NCBI RefSeq assembly: GCF_013410345.1
Contig: NZ_JACCFJ010000001.1
Location: forward strand, 5,349,501-5,413,500
DNA: 64,000 nt
Reading direction: 5' to 3'
Origin: Saccharopolyspora hordei
Lineage (GTDB): Bacteria > Actinomycetota > Actinomycetes > Mycobacteriales > Pseudonocardiaceae
Shown: piece after piece, positions 17,913-26,697 of the stretch
Numbering within the stretch: the first letter of the stretch is position 1
How the letters are laid out: every line of letters starts with the position of its first letter
Made by a program: the position numbers and the translations under genes
Notes under the pieces: generated by a model
What the model saw: only the letters and a program-made list of their open reading frames with translations
What the model was told of the DNA's origin: nothing
Database searches by the model: none

Positions 17913-20900
17913 ATGGGTTCGCCTGGATCGCCGTTCCGCCCGCTCGACACCGCGGTCGACCTGCCCGCGGTGGAGCGCGACCTCATCGAGTGGTGGCGCG
18001 CCCACGAGGTGTTCGAGCGCAGCCTGGCGCAGACCGCCGACGGCCCGCGCTGGGTGTTCTACGAGGGTCCGCCCACGGCCAACGGCCTGCCCGGCACCCA
18101 CCACGTGGAGGCCCGGGCGTTCAAGGACGTCGTGCCGCGGTTCAAGACGATGAAGGGCTTCAGCGTGCCGCGGCGCGGCGGGTGGGACTGCCACGGGTTG
18201 CCCGTGGAGCTCGCCGTCGAGAAGGAGCTGGGCCTGGCCGGCAAGCCGGACGTCGAGCGGATGGGCATCGCCGAGTTCAACGCGCACTGCCGGGAGTCGG
18301 TGCAGCGCTACGTCGGCGAGTTCGAGGCGGTCACCCGGCGGATGGGCTACTGGATCGACCTCTCCCACGCCTACTGGACGATGTCCCCGGAGTACGTGGA
18401 CAGCGTGTGGTGGGCGCTGCAGCGGATCTTCGAAGCGGGCCTGCTGGTCGAGGACTACCGGGTGGCCCCGTACTGCCCGCGCGACCAGACGACCCTGTCC
18501 GACCACGAGGTCGCCCAGGGCTACGCGCCGAAGCAGGACCCGTCGGCCTTCGTGCGCTTCCCGGTGGAGGGGCCGGTCGCCGGGCACCACGACGTCGACC
18601 TGCTCATCTGGACGACCACCCCGTGGACGCTGGTGTCCAACACCGCCGTCGCGGTGCACCCGGAGGTGGCCTACCAGCTGGTGCGCACCGTGCGGGGCAC
18701 CTTCGTGGTGGCCGAACCGCTGGTCGAGGCGGTGCTGGGCGCCGACGGCGAGGTGCTCGCGACGCTGCCGGGCACCGAGCTGGCGGGTCTGCGCTACCGG
18801 CCCCCGTTCGACCTGGTCGAGGTCCCGGACGCGCACCGCGTGGTGCTCGCCGAGTACGTCTCCACCGAGGACGGCACGGGCCTGGTGCACCAGGCTCCCG
18901 CGTTCGGCGCGGACGACCTCGCGGTCTGCCGCGCGCACGGGCTGCCGGTGGTGAACCCGATCGGCGCGGACGGGCGGTTCGCTCCTGAGGTCGACCTGGT
19001 CGGCGGGATGCTGTTCAAGGACGCCGACGTCGTGCTGGTCGACGACCTCCAGCGCCGCGGCCTGCTGCTGCACTACTCGACCTTCGAGCACCAGTACCCG
19101 CACTGCTGGCGCTGCCACTCGCCGCTGATGTACTACGCGCAGCTGGCCTGGTACGTGAAGACCACCGCGGTCCGCGACGCGCTGCAGCGCGAGAACGAGC
19201 GCACCCGCTGGTACCCCGGGCACGTCAAGCACGGCCGCTACGGCGACTGGCTGGCCGGCAACGTGGACTGGGCGCTGTCCCGCTCGCGCTACTGGGGAAC
19301 ACCGCTGCCGCTGTGGCGGTGCCCGGAGGGGCACGTCACCGCGATCGGGTCCCGCGCCGAGCTGGGCGAGCGGACCGGGCAGGACCTCTCCGACCTCGAC
19401 CCGCACCGCCCGTACCTGGACGCGATCGAGTTCCCCTGCCCCACCTGCGGCCGCTCCGCCGCCCGGGTGCCCGAGGTGGTCGACGCCTGGTTCGACTCCG
19501 GGTCGATGCCGTTCGCCCAGCTCGGCTACCCGCACCGGCCGGGCAGCGTCGAGGAGTTCGAGCGCAGCTACCCGGCGCAGTACATCTGCGAGGCGATCGA
19601 CCAGACCCGCGGCTGGTTCTACACCCTGATGGCGATCGGCACCCTGCTGTTCGACCGCTCCGCGTACGAGACCGTCGTGTGCCTGGGGCACATCCTCGCC
19701 GAGGACGGGCGGAAGATGAGCAAGCACCTGGACAACGTGCTGGAGCCGCTGCCGCTGATGGAGGAGCACGGCGCGGACGCGCTGCGCTGGTTCATGCTCT
19801 GCACGGGATCGCCCTGGTCGGCGCGCCGGGTCGGGCACGGCCCGCTGCGCGAGATCGTCCGCAAGGTGCTGCTGACCTACTGGAACACGGCGGCGTTCTT
19901 CACCCGCTACGCCGCGCTGGTGGACTGGGTCCCCGCCGACGCCGACCCGCCCGAGCAGCGCCCGGTGCTGGACCGCTGGGTCCTGGCGCAGCTCCACCGG
20001 CTGGCCGCGGAGGTGGACGCGCGGCTGGAGGACTACGACACCGCCGGTGCCGGGCGGCTGCTGGCGGAGTTCGTGGACGACCTGTCGAACTGGTACGTCC
20101 GCCGCTCGCGACCGCGCTTCTGGGGCGGGGACCGCAACGCCCTGTGCACCTTGCACCACTGCCTGGACGTGCTGACCCGGCTGCTCGCGCCGTTCGTGCC
20201 GTTCATCACCGAGCGCGTCTGGCAGGACGCGGTCCGGCCGGGTTCCCCGCAGGCGCCGGAGTCGGTGCACCTGGCGAGCTGGCCGTGCGCCGACCCCGGG
20301 CTGGTCGACGAGCAGCTGCTGTCCGATGTGGACGTCGAGCGGCGGTTGGCGGAGGCGGGCCGGGCGGCGCGCCGCAACAGCGGGATCAAGGTGCGGCAAC
20401 CGCTGGCCCGCGCGCTGGTCAGCGCGGCGCTGCCGCCGGACCTGGCCGCCGACCTGGCCGACGAGCTCAACGTGCGCCGCATCGAACCGCTGGAGGCGGC
20501 GGGCGAGGTGCTGGACGTGTCGGTCAAGCCGAACTTCCGCGCGCTGGGCAAGCGGTTCGGCGGGCGCACCCAGGAGGCGGCGGCCGCGGTCACCGCCGCG
20601 GACCCGGCCCAGCTGGCCCGCGACCTGCGGTCCGGCACCGCCCGCATCGAGGTCGACGGCCAGGTCGCACCGCTGACCGAGGAGGACGTGTTCGTCAGCG
20701 AGGCACCGCGCACCGGGTGGTCGGTGGCCTCGCAGCGGGCGGTGACGATCGCGCTGGACACCGCGATCACGCCGGAACTGGCCCGGGCCGGGCTGGCGCG
20801 CGAGGTGGTCCGCTTCGTGCAGGACTGCCGCAAGCAGGACGGTTTCGACATCACCGACCGGATCGTGCTGCGCTGGCACGCGACCGGCGAGGTGCGCCGC

Positions 20901-21044
20901 GCCCTGCTGGAGCACGCCGAGGAGATCGCCGCCGCGGTCCTGGCCACCGACATCGGCGAGATCCCCGCCCCCACCCCGGGATCCACCGAACACACCGACC
21001 CCGACCTCGGCCTCACGGTCTGGCTCCACCGCCGGACCCCGTGA
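17913..21044 (+). CDS. ileS: Isoleucyl-tRNA synthetase, type 2 (IleRS2)
   Basis: This class I synthetase charges tRNA-Ile and edits Val. The 1043-residue protein has the Rossmann catalytic core, the CP1 editing domain (LIWTTTPWTL, GTGLVHQAPAFG), the KMSKH loop at residues 601-605, the anticodon-binding domain (NWYVRRSRPRFW) and a long C-terminal extension. In place of HIGH it reads NGLPGTHH (residues 57-64), the swapped GXHH signature of the eukaryote-like IleRS2 group, together with GGWDCHGLPVE. M. tuberculosis IleRS is also in this mupirocin-insensitive group. ATG 17913 is used; an in-frame GTG at 17907 is possible. An essential housekeeping role is assumed unless another ileS lies elsewhere. 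Confidence 0.95.
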   Translation: MGSPGSPFRPLDTAVDLPAVERDLIEWWRAHEVFERSLAQTADGPRWVFYEGPPTANGLPGTHHVEARAFKDVVPRFKTMKGFSVPRRGGWDCHGLPVELAVEKELGLAGKPDVERMGIAEFNAHCRESVQRYVGEFEAVTRRMGYWIDLSHAYWTMSPEYVDSVWWALQRIFEAGLLVEDYRVAPYCPRDQTTLSDHEVAQGYAPKQDPSAFVRFPVEGPVAGHHDVDLLIWTTTPWTLVSNTAVAVHPEVAYQLVRTVRGTFVVAEPLVEAVLGADGEVLATLPGTELAGLRYRPPFDLVEVPDAHRVVLAEYVSTEDGTGLVHQAPAFGADDLAVCRAHGLPVVNPIGADGRFAPEVDLVGGMLFKDADVVLVDDLQRRGLLLHYSTFEHQYPHCWRCHSPLMYYAQLAWYVKTTAVRDALQRENERTRWYPGHVKHGRYGDWLAGNVDWALSRSRYWGTPLPLWRCPEGHVTAIGSRAELGERTGQDLSDLDPHRPYLDAIEFPCPTCGRSAARVPEVVDAWFDSGSMPFAQLGYPHRPGSVEEFERSYPAQYICEAIDQTRGWFYTLMAIGTLLFDRSAYETVVCLGHILAEDGRKMSKHLDNVLEPLPLMEEHGADALRWFMLCTGSPWSARRVGHGPLREIVRKVLLTYWNTAAFFTRYAALVDWVPADADPPEQRPVLDRWVLAQLHRLAAEVDARLEDYDTAGAGRLLAEFVDDLSNWYVRRSRPRFWGGDRNALCTLHHCLDVLTRLLAPFVPFITERVWQDAVRPGSPQAPESVHLASWPCADPGLVDEQLLSDVDVERRLAEAGRAARRNSGIKVRQPLARALVSAALPPDLAADLADELNVRRIEPLEAAGEVLDVSVKPNFRALGKRFGGRTQEAAAAVTAADPAQLARDLRSGTARIEVDGQVAPLTEEDVFVSEAPRTGWSVASQRAVTIALDTAITPELARAGLAREVVRFVQDCRKQDGFDITDRIVLRWHATGEVRRALLEHAEEIAAAVLATDIGEIPAPTPGSTEHTDPDLGLTVWLHRRTP

Positions 21045-21122
21045 CGCCGCGACTCCGGTGGGAACCAGACGTCCCACTCCGGGGAAGGTGCGTCGACCCC
21101 GGGTCGGTCCCAGGACGCGAGA

Positions 21123-21150
21123 AGGGCCGCGGGCTGGTGCCCGCGGCCCT
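21123..21150. terminator. Terminator between convergent ileS and protease gene
   Basis: A 12-bp perfect stem (AGGGCCGCGGGC / GCCCGCGGCCCT) with a TGGT loop serves both the rightward ileS and the leftward protease gene. Confidence 0.75.
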
Positions 21151-21169
21151 CGGTGGGAGTGAGGTCCGG

Positions 21170-21979
21170 TCAGCGCGTGCTGGACGAGCCGATCTGGGCC
21201 TGGATGTCGTCGTAGTAGGCGCCGACGCGGGCGTAGACGCCGGGCTTGCCCGGACGGGCGCAGCCCTCACCCCACGACGTGACGCCGATCAGCTTGCCGT
21301 CGACCACCAGCGGGCCGCCCGAGTCGCCCTGGCAGGCGTCGACGCCGCCCTCCGGCAGGCCGGCGCACACCATCGCGTCGGGGTCGTACTCCCCGTAGGC
21401 GCTGGAGCAGGTGTCGTCCGAGGTCACCGGCACGGTCGCCTTCTGCAGGTGGTCGGACTGCTGGCCGCCCTCGGAGGTGAGGCCCCAGCCGAGGACGGTG
21501 GCCTCCGAGTCGGGCGCGTAGCCCGGGTCGTCGGCGGTGGCCAGCTCGATCGGGGTCTCCTCGACCGGGGCCTCCAGGGTGAGCACCGAGACGTCGTAGC
21601 CCTGGGTGGCGTCCTGGTACTGCGGGTGCACCCAGATGTCGGTGACCGCGGAGGTGGTCCCCTCCGACGAGCTCATCTCGGTGCGGCCGCTGACCACGTT
21701 GATGTCGGACGGCTGCGAGCCGTCGGTGCAGTGCGCGGCGGTGAGCACCTTGTCCGGGGCCACCAGCGATCCACCGCAGAACTGCTGGCCGTCGGGGGTG
21801 ACCAGCGCGACGGTGAACGGGTGGTCGGCGATGTCGGCGTCCTCGCCACCGATGACGTGGGGGTTGACGTCCGCCGGCTGCGCGGGCTGCGCCTGCGCGA
21901 CGGAGGTCGCGGAAAGGGCTGCGACGGCGATCGCGGTGACCCCGGCGAACCGGGCCAGGCGACGTGGGGCATCGACCAT
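21170..21979 (-). CDS. Secreted trypsin-like serine protease (S1 family)
   Basis: This 269-residue extracellular protease has a signal peptide (residues 1-30, AQAQP) and a short propeptide. The mature N-terminus VIGGEDADIADHPF starts near residue 42. The triad is complete: H83 (LTAAHC), D129 (YDVSVL) and S220 (GDSGGPL). D214 (DACQGDSGG) at the bottom of the S1 pocket predicts trypsin-like cleavage after Lys or Arg. Six Cys outside the signal peptide allow three disulfides. ATG 21979 follows GAGGAGAA. It is monocistronic, behind a hairpin-rich intergenic region. Confidence 0.93.
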   Translation of the reverse strand: MVDAPRRLARFAGVTAIAVAALSATSVAQAQPAQPADVNPHVIGGEDADIADHPFTVALVTPDGQQFCGGSLVAPDKVLTAAHCTDGSQPSDINVVSGRTEMSSSEGTTSAVTDIWVHPQYQDATQGYDVSVLTLEAPVEETPIELATADDPGYAPDSEATVLGWGLTSEGGQQSDHLQKATVPVTSDDTCSSAYGEYDPDAMVCAGLPEGGVDACQGDSGGPLVVDGKLIGVTSWGEGCARPGKPGVYARVGAYYDDIQAQIGSSSTR

Positions 21980-22280
21980 CGTGTTCTCCTCGTGTGCGGG
22001 TCGCTGGTCACCGCTCCGGGCGGCCTGCCTCCACCCGGTGGTTACGCACAGCGACTGATTCGGTCGGAACGATAACCACGCCGACACCGGCCGGAAAAGG
22101 ATCAACATTTGCCGTTTTACCCATTACGACCGGGCGTTTGCGCTGTTCATCGACGTGACGAGGAGGAACGTCGGCGGGACCACCCGCCGCTGCGGCCAGC
22201 GGGCGCGGGCCCGCTGCGCCGTCCGGACGCCCCCTGGCCAACCGGGTGAAGCGCGGCGGCTCTGGTCCGCAGCGGGAGAA
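21980..22280. other. Protease upstream region, no gene seen
   Basis: About 300 bp, including an AT-richer stretch at 22060-22150 where the leftward protease promoter probably lies. No reading frame with coding character is visible on either strand. Confidence 0.5.
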
Positions 22281-22492
22281 GTGTCCCCGGCGCACCCCGA
22301 ACTGCGCCGGGGACACCCCCGATGACGGCCGGACCCCTCCGACCGGTGGCGCCATCGGCCCCGAACCGATGGCCAGCACGTTCCCAGGCCCCGACCACCC
22401 TCGTGGAACGTGCTCCCTCTGGTCTATCTGATCTTCGGTGGAATATTCCAGAGCCAATCGGTGGAGCTTGGCCCAGTTGATCGTTCAAGCTC
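22281..22492. other. Cluster of inverted repeats, possible structured RNA or terminator block
   Basis: Five perfect inverted repeats follow one another. They are 14 bp (GTGTCCCCGGCGCA, 22281-22316, 8-nt loop), 7 bp (CCATCGG, 22352-22372), 10 bp (AGCACGTTCC, 22375-22414), the 12-bp palindrome TGGAATATTCCA (22439-22450) and 7 bp (GAGCTTG/CAAGCTC, 22464-22492). The first is probably the terminator of the leftward two-component operon. The others lie between it and the response-regulator stop and have no obvious role. A 3'-UTR structure or a small RNA is possible. Confidence 0.5.
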
Positions 22493-22515
22493 TCGGCCCT
22501 GGCGCAGTGGCCGGG

Positions 22516-23175
22516 TCACTTCGGGACCAGCCCGGCGTCGTAGGCCAGCAACCCGGCCTGCAGCCGGTTGGCGCAGGACAGCTTCACCAGCAGGCGGGAC
22601 ACGTAGCTCTTCACCGTCGCCTCGGACAGGTACAGCCGCTCGGCGATCTGCGCGTTGGACAGCCCCACCCCGAGGCACGTCAGCACCTCGACCTCGCGCT
22701 CGGTCAGGTCCCGCACCAGCTCGACGGCCCGGTTCCGGGCGCGCTGCTCCTCGGCCGAGGCCGCCAGCAGCCGCTTCTTCGCCTCCTGGGACAGCACGGT
22801 GTGCCCGTCGGCCGCCACCCGCACCAGGCCGATCAGGTCCTCGGGCGGGGTCGACTTGACCAGGAACCCGGCCGCCCCGGCGCGCAGGGCGCGCAGCACG
22901 TACTTGTCGGCGTCGAAGGTCGTCAGCGCGACCACCGCGGGCGGGTCGGGCAGCTTGCAGATCCGCTCGATCGCGGTGAGGCCGTCGACCCCGGGCATCC
23001 GCAGGTCCATGAGCACCACGCGCGGCCGGTGCCGCACCACCGACTCCACCGCCGCCGCCCCGTCCTGCGCGTCGTCGACGACCTCGATGTCCTCCGCGGA
23101 CCCGAGGATGGTGCGCAGGTGCGCGCAGACCATCGGCTCGTCGTCGACCACCACGACCCGGATCGGCTCAGCCAT
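22516..23175 (-). CDS. NarL/LuxR-family response regulator
   Basis: This 219-residue regulator has an N-terminal receiver domain, with acidic pocket in VVVVDDEPMV, phospho-acceptor Asp in VVLMDLRMPGVDG and Lys in FLVKSTPPED. The C-terminal LuxR HTH reads LTEREVEVLTCLGVGLSNAQIAERLYLSEATVKSYVSRLL. It overlaps the upstream histidine kinase gene by 8 bp, so the two form a translationally coupled pair. Its targets are unknown. Confidence 0.93.
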   Translation of the reverse strand: MAEPIRVVVVDDEPMVCAHLRTILGSAEDIEVVDDAQDGAAAVESVVRHRPRVVLMDLRMPGVDGLTAIERICKLPDPPAVVALTTFDADKYVLRALRAGAAGFLVKSTPPEDLIGLVRVAADGHTVLSQEAKKRLLAASAEEQRARNRAVELVRDLTEREVEVLTCLGVGLSNAQIAERLYLSEATVKSYVSRLLVKLSCANRLQAGLLAYDAGLVPK

Positions 23176-24427
23176 CGTCGTTCCCCGCCTGTCCCGTGGG
23201 CACGTACGCGGGGAGTATCACATCGACCTCGAACCCGCCGTCGTCCGTGGGCCCGGCCCGGAACGTGCCGCCGACCAGCTCGACCCGCTGCTGCAGGCCG
23301 AGCAGCCCGGACCCGGAGCCGCTGTCGGCCAGCTCCGGCGCCACCGGGTCCGGCGGCTCGGTGTTGCGCACCACCAGGCGCAACCGGTCGTCGCTGTGCA
23401 GCAGGCGCACGCTCACCCGGGAACCGAACGCGTGCTTGTGCACGTTGGTGAGCGCCTCCTGCACCACGCGGTGCGCGGTGCGCCCGACCGCGGCGGAGAC
23501 CTCCGCCGGATCACCCTCCACTGTGTACTCCACGGGCACCCCGACCGCTTCGGACTGCCCGATCAGCTCGGTGAAGTCCGGCACGCTCGTCGGCGGGGCG
23601 TCGCGCTCGTCCTCCTCGGGCGAGCCGCGACGCAGCACCCCGACCAGCTCGCGCAGCTCCTCCAGCGCCTCACAGCCGTTGCTGCGCAGCTCCTCGGCGG
23701 CCTTCCGGGTCTCCGGGTCCTTGGCCATCACGCCCAGCGCGCCGGCCTGCAGCACCATCAGGCTCACCCGGTGCGTGACCACGTCGTGCATCTCGGCGGC
23801 CAGGCGGGCCCGCTCGTCGGCCCGCGCCTGCTCGGCGAGCAGCTCCTGCTCCCGCTCCGCCCGCTCCGCGCGCTCCCGCAGCGCCCCGACCAGCCGGCGG
23901 CGCGCGCTGATGTACAGCCCGAGGACCGCGGGGAAGAGGGTCCACACCACGCCCGCCACGACCACGTCGCTCGACGGGGCGGCCCAGGGCCGGACGCTGA
24001 CCAGCGTGACGATGCCGATCAGGTCCCAGGCGTAGAACTTCTGCGCGCGGCCCGCGGTGTAGACGACGGCGGCGTAGACCGCCCACGGCGCCTGCGCGGG
24101 CACCCACGGGTCGGACTGCAGGTTGACGTAGAACAGCGCGCCGGGGCCGAACTCGATCATCAGCGGTTGCGCGACCGACAGCACCGCGACGAGAGTCATG
24201 AACACCAGCGGGTAGCGCCGCCGCGCCAGCATCGCGACGTCCAGGGCCCACATGACCACGTCGCTGAGCCACAGCCCACCGGCCCAGTCGTAGAGCTCGA
24301 CCGGCATGTCGGTGGGGTACAGCACGAGCAGCACGCGGCCGAGCAGGACCATGCCGAGCACCAGCGCCACGTCGAACGCGGCCTCGCGCTTGTCGTTCCA
24401 CAGCAGCCGCCACAACGGACGTCTCAC
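23168..24427 (-). CDS. Sensor histidine kinase (HisKA_3 type)
   Basis: Partner of the NarL-type regulator. The roughly 419-residue product has about five or six N-terminal transmembrane helices, a short coiled linker (RERAERAEREQELLAEQARADERARLAAEMHDVV) containing the phospho-acceptor His of HisKA_3, and a HATPase domain (VQEALTNVHKHA N-box, SGSGLLGLQQRVELVGG). There is no extracellular sensor domain of size, so it may sense membrane state or an integral ligand. The start is uncertain: GTG 24427 or GTG 24436 lie just before the first conserved segment, and the frame is open up to 24544. Confidence 0.9.
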   Translation of the reverse strand: MRRPLWRLLWNDKREAAFDVALVLGMVLLGRVLLVLYPTDMPVELYDWAGGLWLSDVVMWALDVAMLARRRYPLVFMTLVAVLSVAQPLMIEFGPGALFYVNLQSDPWVPAQAPWAVYAAVVYTAGRAQKFYAWDLIGIVTLVSVRPWAAPSSDVVVAGVVWTLFPAVLGLYISARRRLVGALRERAERAEREQELLAEQARADERARLAAEMHDVVTHRVSLMVLQAGALGVMAKDPETRKAAEELRSNGCEALEELRELVGVLRRGSPEEDERDAPPTSVPDFTELIGQSEAVGVPVEYTVEGDPAEVSAAVGRTAHRVVQEALTNVHKHAFGSRVSVRLLHSDDRLRLVVRNTEPPDPVAPELADSGSGSGLLGLQQRVELVGGTFRAGPTDDGGFEVDVILPAYVPTGQAGNDDG

Positions 24428-24624
24428 CCCGACCACGGTAGACGGCGGCGGGCGGCGAACCAGCGCGAACACCCACTCCCGTCGACCGGGAGTAGACGAA
24501 AGTTGCACCGCCGCCGCGCGATCGCCGACTTCCGGCTCCCCCACGCTCGACCAAGCGCCGTGTCGATCGGGCGCCGCCCGCGGGTGGAATGGGTCCAGAC
24601 CTTCCGACCGACCTTGGGGGAACC

Positions 24625-26097
24625 ATGGGATCCGCAGTGCTCGCGGCGCCGGCCAGCCCGCCGGCCGAGCTCCGGCTGCGACCGCTGGCCACGTGGCCGG
24701 TGCTCACCATCGCCGGCCTGGTCGCCGTCGCGCACCTCGTCACGAGCGCGTTCGGCGACTACTGGATCGACGAGGTCTACATGCTCGCGGCCGGCAAGTA
24801 CCACCCCGACTGGGGCTACGTGGACCAGCCGCCCGTCGCCCCGCTCATCGCGGCGGCGATGGACTGGATCGCGCCCGGGTCGATGGTCGTGCTGCGCCTG
24901 CCCGCGGTGCTCGCCACCGCCGCGGGCGTGGTGGTGTTCGCACTGCTCGCCCGCGAGTTCGGCGGGGACCGCCGGGCGCAGGTGCTCGCCGCCGGGGCGG
25001 GCGCGACGGGGCTGTGGATCGCGTTCGTCGGGCACTGGATCACGCCCTACACCTTCGAACCGCTGCAGTGGCTGGTGCTCTCCTGGCTGCTGGTGCGCTG
25101 GATCCGGACGCACCGCGCGGGGAACGGGGACGACCGGCTGCTGCTGGTGTTCGGCGTGGTGCTCGGCATCGCCGCGCAGACCAAGGTCCAGGTGGCGCTG
25201 CTGTGCGTGGCGCTGCTCATCGGCGTGCTGCTGGTGGGCCCGCGCGACGTGCTGCGCCGGCCGATGTTCTGGGGCGGGGTCGGCACCGCGCTGGTGATCG
25301 CCGCGCCCACCGTGCTGTGGCAGGCCTCCCACGGCTGGCCGCAGCTGCAGATGGCGGAGGTCGTCGCGCGGGAGTCGCCGATGCTGTCCGGTGGCCGCAG
25401 CGGCACCGCCGTCACGCTGGTGCTCTACGCCGGCGTGGTCGGCACGGCGCTGTTCCTCCTCGGGCTGTGGGCGCTGTTCCGCTCGGCCGAGCTGCGGCCG
25501 TACCGGTTCTTCGGAGTCGCCACGGTCCTGCTCTACGTCTTCTTCGTCGCCACCGCCGGGCGGCCGTACTACCTGGTCGGGCTCTACGGCGTGGTGGTCG
25601 CGGCCGGGGTGCTGCACCTGCAGCGCCGCCGGGAGGCCACGCCGCCCCGCTGGGGGTGGGCGGCGTGGCTCCCGTACCTCGCCTCCGCGGCGCTGGCCGG
25701 CTACATGCTGGTCGCCTCGACCACGCTGTCCAGCCTGTTCGGCGCGCCGGACTCCGAGCAGGTCGCCCGCGACACCTCGGCCGCCTACACCGCGCTGCCG
25801 CCGGAGCAGCGGGCGCACACCGCGGTGGTGGGCGACAGCTACATCATCGCCGCGATGGTGGAGGTCGGCCGGGCGGAGCACGAGCTGCCGGAGGTCTTCA
25901 GCCCGAACCGGGGCTACGGCTACTTCGGCCCGCCCGGTGAGCACGTCGACTCGGTGCTCGTCGTCGGCGACCCGAAGCTGTTCCAGGAGCACTTCACCGA
26001 CGTGCAGCTGGTCGCGGACGGCGAGGTCGACGTGTGGTTGGCCACCGGGCGGATCGGCGACTGGGCGCAGATCTGGCCGCAGGTGCGAACGCTGTAG
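24625..26097 (+). CDS. GT39/ArnT-like polytopic glycosyltransferase
   Basis: This 490-residue membrane protein has about ten to twelve transmembrane helices and the N-terminal signature of dolichyl/polyprenyl-phosphate-sugar transferases: FGDYWIDEVYMLAAGKYHPDWGYVDQPP, with catalytic-type Asp and the DQPP motif. A soluble C-terminal domain of about 120 residues follows. It probably moves a sugar from a polyprenyl-phosphate donor to a lipid, cell-wall polymer or protein outside the membrane. ATG 24625 is favoured by GGGGGAACC; ATG 24589 is in frame upstream. It is followed closely by two PH-domain genes, possibly one operon. Confidence 0.82.
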   Translation: MGSAVLAAPASPPAELRLRPLATWPVLTIAGLVAVAHLVTSAFGDYWIDEVYMLAAGKYHPDWGYVDQPPVAPLIAAAMDWIAPGSMVVLRLPAVLATAAGVVVFALLAREFGGDRRAQVLAAGAGATGLWIAFVGHWITPYTFEPLQWLVLSWLLVRWIRTHRAGNGDDRLLLVFGVVLGIAAQTKVQVALLCVALLIGVLLVGPRDVLRRPMFWGGVGTALVIAAPTVLWQASHGWPQLQMAEVVARESPMLSGGRSGTAVTLVLYAGVVGTALFLLGLWALFRSAELRPYRFFGVATVLLYVFFVATAGRPYYLVGLYGVVVAAGVLHLQRRREATPPRWGWAAWLPYLASAALAGYMLVASTTLSSLFGAPDSEQVARDTSAAYTALPPEQRAHTAVVGDSYIIAAMVEVGRAEHELPEVFSPNRGYGYFGPPGEHVDSVLVVGDPKLFQEHFTDVQLVADGEVDVWLATGRIGDWAQIWPQVRTL

Positions 26098-26190
26098 GAG
26101 GACGCCGTGGCGCACAGCACGACCGCGAACGACACGACCCGGCTGCGACAATGGCCCGCGCAGCCAGCCGACCACGAGGAGGGGCCGACC

Positions 26191-26697
26191 GTGGCAGACG
26201 CGAGCACCGCCGGGATCCGCCTCCGACCACCGCGGAACCGCGTGGAACGCCGCGCCATCGGCTGGTGGACGACGCAGGCCCTGGTCCTGGTCCTGCCGCC
26301 GCTGGTCGCGCTGGCCGTGACCGCGGCGCTCATCCCGCCCGCGCGGCCCTGGCTGCTGCTGGCGCTGGTGGTGGTCGCCGTGCTCGGCGTGCCCTACGTG
26401 CTGGTCATGCCGCAGTGGCGGTACCGGGTGCACCGCTGGGAGGTCACCGACGACGCGGTCTACACGGCGGCGGGCTGGTTGCGCCAGGAGTGGCGGGTGG
26501 CGCCGATGTCGCGCATCCAGACCGTGGACACCGTGCGCGGGCCGCTGCAGCAGCTGTTCGGCCTCTCCAGCGTCACCGTGACCACGGCGTCCGCGGCCGG
26601 GCCGCTGACGATCGACGGCCTGGACCGGGCGACCGCCCGGGAGGTCGTCGAGCAGCTCACCGCCACCACCCAAGCGACCCCGGGAGACGCGACGTGA
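26191..26697 (+). CDS. PH-domain membrane protein (YdbS-like)
   Basis: This small membrane protein (168 residues) has two transmembrane helices (residues about 28-75) and one bacterial PH domain (YRVHRWEVTDDAVYTAAGWLRQEWRVAPMSRIQTVD). The family is always paired with a YdbT-like partner, as here. In Bacillus YdbS/YdbT confer resistance to heterologous antimicrobial peptides such as amylocyclicin. GTG 26191 with GAGGAGGGG upstream is taken as start. GTG 26107, directly after the glycosyltransferase stop with its own AGGAGG, would add 28 residues and is a real alternative. It overlaps the next gene by 4 bp (GTGA). Confidence 0.8.
   Translation: MADASTAGIRLRPPRNRVERRAIGWWTTQALVLVLPPLVALAVTAALIPPARPWLLLALVVVAVLGVPYVLVMPQWRYRVHRWEVTDDAVYTAAGWLRQEWRVAPMSRIQTVDTVRGPLQQLFGLSSVTVTTASAAGPLTIDGLDRATAREVVEQLTATTQATPGDAT

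Noticed and set aside
16782..21077. Leftward 1431-codon frame across ileS
   Set aside because: Antisense of IleRS; repetitive Arg/Gln/Val composition and no motifs.
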